A stretch of 64,000 nucleotides of DNA from Mesocentrotus franciscanus (Eukaryota; Echinodermata; Echinoidea; Camarodonta; Strongylocentrotidae): positions 29,068,348 to 29,132,347 of the forward strand of contig CP137680.1 of assembly GCA_037976565.1 (NCBI GenBank). The letters run 5' to 3'. Shown here piece by piece: positions 61,391 through 64,000 of this stretch (position 1 is its first letter; each line of letters opens with the position of its first letter). The position numbers were made by a program, and so were the translations under genes. The notes below the pieces were generated by a model, which worked only from the letters and a program-made list of their open reading frames with translations, made no database searches and was not told where the DNA came from.

Positions 61391-62515
61391 AACGAAATAT
61401 TGTGATTATAAATTTCACTCTGCGTTTCCAATTTAGAAACTTCGTTGATTTATTTCGATTAAATCGCGTTTTTTTTTTTTTGAACGACACAACGAACGGC
61501 AACATAAATGGACTTAAATTTACCAGCGAATTTTGCACATTTTGCTCATGTACGATTCGGGATCAAAAGATAAGAATAAAATTATCTACAGGTAACATGC
61601 TATTGGTTGAACAAGACATTTAAACATTTATACAGCGATAGTTAGACTATAAATCATGAGGATAATTATAAACTGACTTTATATGCTGTTTAACTGGTTT
61701 CAGTATTGGTCATTTCATGTAAGGAAACCATAAAAACTGCCGTTTTAGAATACAAAATTACAAGACTCGTGACATGATGAAGATAAACGATGTATTACCT
61801 TCGACTTGCGTTTAAACAACGCCCATGTTTATGGGTCGATGAATTATTATTCGATCAAGGTTACAGTGTACATCTTAAAGGGAGTCACTCGTCAGTTTCC
61901 ATGTGCAGAAGGACATAATTCGCTGACACCAGACTTGGTGGAAATACCAAATGGGAGTACAAATATGCACACAGCAAACCCGTAGGCCAGTCAAGAATTC
62001 CCCCCTAATCTCTAGGAGAATACTCGAGAGTCTTCGGGTGACGGAAAAGTAAAGCATTACATAAGGTCTAATGGTCATAAATCTGAAGGCTAACCCTGGT
62101 GATTGACAATACCTGTTATTAGGTAAACACCCGAACGGTGTCGAATTCCCCATGAGAGCTGACTACTGAGTGTCTTTAACCCATTGCCTACTGGAACCTG
62201 ATGGCTCTCGTATTAAGCTTATGGGAATGAGAGAATTCAGTAGTCAACGGGTAAATTATTCATACCCTCACCAAGTTTAGTAGTTTTTCAAGCATGTGAA
62301 AAATAGATTCGTCCCGATTTATGTTTCTTAATGATGTGAAAATTTAAAGCTTTCATCTAAAAGCATTCGACCTGTTACGAAAAAAACATCAAATTTACTA
62401 CAGGTATGGTTTAATAATGCTAAATATATTACTCATTGCGGATGTAGTATCGAAAATAATATCGCTAGTGATATTCGTTTGTCTCGCAATGTATGGTCAA
62501 TAAGGGATCTAAAAG

Positions 62516-62558
62516 ATCACGACGTTTCGTGCGCCGCTGCAACACTTCGTCAGGTGAT
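62516..62558 (-). ncRNA. Hammerhead-ribozyme-like motif (type I, Penelope/retrozyme style)
   Basis: On the minus strand: ATCAC, CTGACGA (62553-62547), an 18-base stem-loop, GAAAC (62528-62524), GTC and GTGAT. ATCAC and GTGAT pair as stem I. CTGANGA and GAAA are the catalytic core boxes, and cleavage would follow C at 62521. ACGT after GAA is self-complementary, as in dimeric minimal hammerheads of Penelope-like elements. Stem II is weak (three Watson-Crick pairs and a G-U, with an unpaired A next to the core), so the copy may be decayed. Confidence 0.5.
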
Positions 62559-62885
62559 AAAAGTCTAACGAAAGCATAAGAAGTACACACTGAGCAATAT
62601 CAATTCCTGACACGGTTTAAAAACTGTAGTAATGATTTCAAAATTCTTCGATAGCACATAGAAATGTGAATGAATGGTATAACACAATTTAATATGCACT
62701 ATACAAGAACAGGATATTCCTGTTTTTAAATTTTCAAAATGTAATTATTTCTAAAATCATTACTGAGCACAAATCAACACTAATTTTGTTCTGGGAATTG
62801 TTTAGCAGTGCTTTTGACTGACATGAATCATATGGATCTATTTTTACCAACTAATAAATCTATAACCCTTTTTGTTTTGTTTTAG

Positions 62886-63002
62886 AACGTACGTCTGCTG
62901 TGTGTTATATCATGGTATCAAGAACTACACGAGGGGCGTGGTCGGATCTCTGACATCATGGCCGATAGATCAGATTACTTACTCTCCTTCATATATAGTT
63001 GA
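62886..63002 (+). CDS. Gene copy 4, exon 6 (C-terminal tail)
   Basis: After acceptor ttttgttttag the frame reads NVRLLCVISWYQELHEGRGR and continues to TGA at 63000-63002, 38 residues in all. It is the inverted counterpart of exon 6 of copy 3, with 18 fewer bases in frame near the end. The YQEL and HEGRG blocks are kept. No exons 1-5 of this copy were recognised upstream, so it may be a lone exon. Confidence 0.65.
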   Translation, partial: NVRLLCVISWYQELHEGRGRISDIMADRSDYLLSFIYS

Positions 63003-63426
63003 TTTGATTTGATTCATTGATTTCACTTTAAATAATTAAGGATCAGCTTTCATGATTATACGTACTATACAAAATAAGGGTGGCAAATCATAAGTATATT
63101 CATGAAATTTTAAGAAATATGCATGTAATTCATCATGATTTTGAGGAGCGAAGAGTCAGTACTGCATGTGCATGCAGTCCTCGAATGGTATTACTGCAGA
63201 CTATAGAAGGAAATCGAAAGGGAACCACGATAATAAAACCGGGGCTATCCCCTACAACACGCTGTGATTTTTTTTTTTTACTGTGACTTTTCCTCTCATC
63301 CACAACAAAAAGATACTGTAAATCACATTTATATCGCAGCCTTGAAAAATATTAAGTTACATTTTGTAGAACATTTATTAAAATTAAAGATATATTTTTT
63401 CATTATTTGAAGAAGCAGAGTCCTTA

Positions 63427-64000
63427 CAGCTTCTTATAAAAAATTAAATGATTCGTTGTTTGTTTGTTTACCCGACATCTTTGACATGCTGAAATACAGA
63501 AATGTTTCTATTTGAAGTCCCACCCACCTCTCTCTCTCTCTCTCCCTTCTTTCTCCCCTTCTTTCGGATTATCTCTATTATGTCTCTATCCCTCTTCCTT
63601 TCTGTCTCTTTCTGTCTCTTGCAGCTTCTGTAAAAGGTAAATGATGATCATTTGTTGTCTGTTTGTTTACCCGACATCTTTGACATGCTGAAATACAGAA
63701 ATTTGTACACTTTAAGTCCGATCCCCCCTCCTTCTTTCTTCCCTTCTTCCGGATGATGTCTATATGTCTCTATCCCTCTTCCTTTCTGTCTCTTTCTGTC
63801 TCTTGCAGCTTCTGTAAAAGGTAAATGATGATCATTTGTTGTCTGTTTGTTCACCCGACATATTTGACATGCTGAAATACAGAAATTTGTACACTTTAAG
63901 TCCGATCCCCCCCCCTCCTTCTTTCTTCCCTTCTTCCGGATGATCTCTATATGTCTCTATCCCTCTTCCTTTCTTTCTCTTTCTGTATCTTGCAGCTTGT
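63427..64000. repeat. Minisatellite, about 185-bp unit, runs off the window
   Basis: Unit anchors GCAGCTTCTGTAAAAGGTAA at 63621 and 63805, a diverged one near 63427, and the next beginning at 63992. Spacings are about 194, 184 and 187. Each unit has TTTACCCGACATCTTTGACA, CTGAAATACAGAAAT and a pyrimidine tract. The inverted counterpart at 38960-39180 holds only one unit. Confidence 0.85.

Larger units (their letters stand above)
61390..63600 (+). repeat. Inverted duplication, right member (gene copy 4 side)
   Basis: Reverse complement of parts of 38960-42690, e.g. AAACAACGCCCATGTTTATG (61813), GGTGAGGGTATGAATAATT (complement, about 62255) and ACGAGGGGCGTGGTCGGATC (62930). About 200 bases at 62360-62565, holding the hammerhead-like motif, are absent from the other member. 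Confidence 0.75.

Noticed and set aside
1..64000. CRISPR arrays, operons or bacterial contamination
   Set aside because: No regular short repeats with unique spacers and no dense coding; introns, SINEs and non-LTR elements mark nuclear eukaryotic DNA.

Overview
This is eukaryotic, AT-rich, intron- and repeat-dominated DNA. It is most likely from an echinoderm, probably a sea urchin. The reasons are abundant CR1/L2-like and Tx1-like non-LTR retrotransposon debris with (ATT)n tails, many short inverted-repeat elements of the 'GGGCCC...CTTACAAAGAGTT' and 'AAAGGGCAAGTCCACTC' types, a tRNA-derived SINE, and no compact gene order. The species call is inference from repeat style. A 500-base run of N (44347-44846) is an assembly gap.

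The main coding content is a small family of paralogous genes for a short four-span membrane protein. They can only be seen by splicing short exons by eye. Gene copy 2 appears complete on the minus strand: six exons from 32362 down to 22761, all with AG/GT borders and consistent phases, encoding 163 residues. Copy 1 (minus) has exon 1 at 15649-15723 and exon 2 at 2107-2188 and runs off the left edge. A relic of exon 4 with a 54-base in-frame deletion sits at 18567-18596. Copy 3 (minus) shows exon 4 (43155-43238) and exon 6 (39611-39745). Copy 4 is on the opposite strand and shows exon 6 (62886-63002). Layout, Cys-rich N-terminus and a membrane-proximal YxxPhi motif suggest a LAPTM/DUF4728-like endosomal-lysosomal protein; that assignment is from memory of the family style only.

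Layout: 1-1.2 kb decayed repeat-type ORF cut by a GC-rich block; 1.6-16 kb copy 1 block (exons 1-2, intron 1, promoter) swollen by nested retroelements; 16-22.7 kb repeat debris, a TC-rich minisatellite and the exon-4 relic; 22.7-32.7 kb gene copy 2; 32.8-38.9 kb inverted-repeat elements and a SINE split by another element; 38.9-44.3 kb copy 3; 45.5-46.6 kb CCAACCAACC satellite; 46.6-55.2 kb retroelement fragments and a young 5.05-kb foldback element (47680-52730) flanked by ATAAT inside a retrotransposon endonuclease; 55-61 kb mostly unassigned plus a PIF/Harbinger transposase relic; 61.4-64 kb an inverted counterpart of the copy 3 region with a hammerhead-like motif, exon 6 of copy 4, and a 185-bp minisatellite running off the right edge.

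The observations most worth following up are: the duplicated membrane-protein genes, whose exon 2 has diverged mostly by amino-acid-changing substitutions; the foldback element with a readable empty site; and the hammerhead-type motif present in one arm of an inverted duplication and absent from the other.
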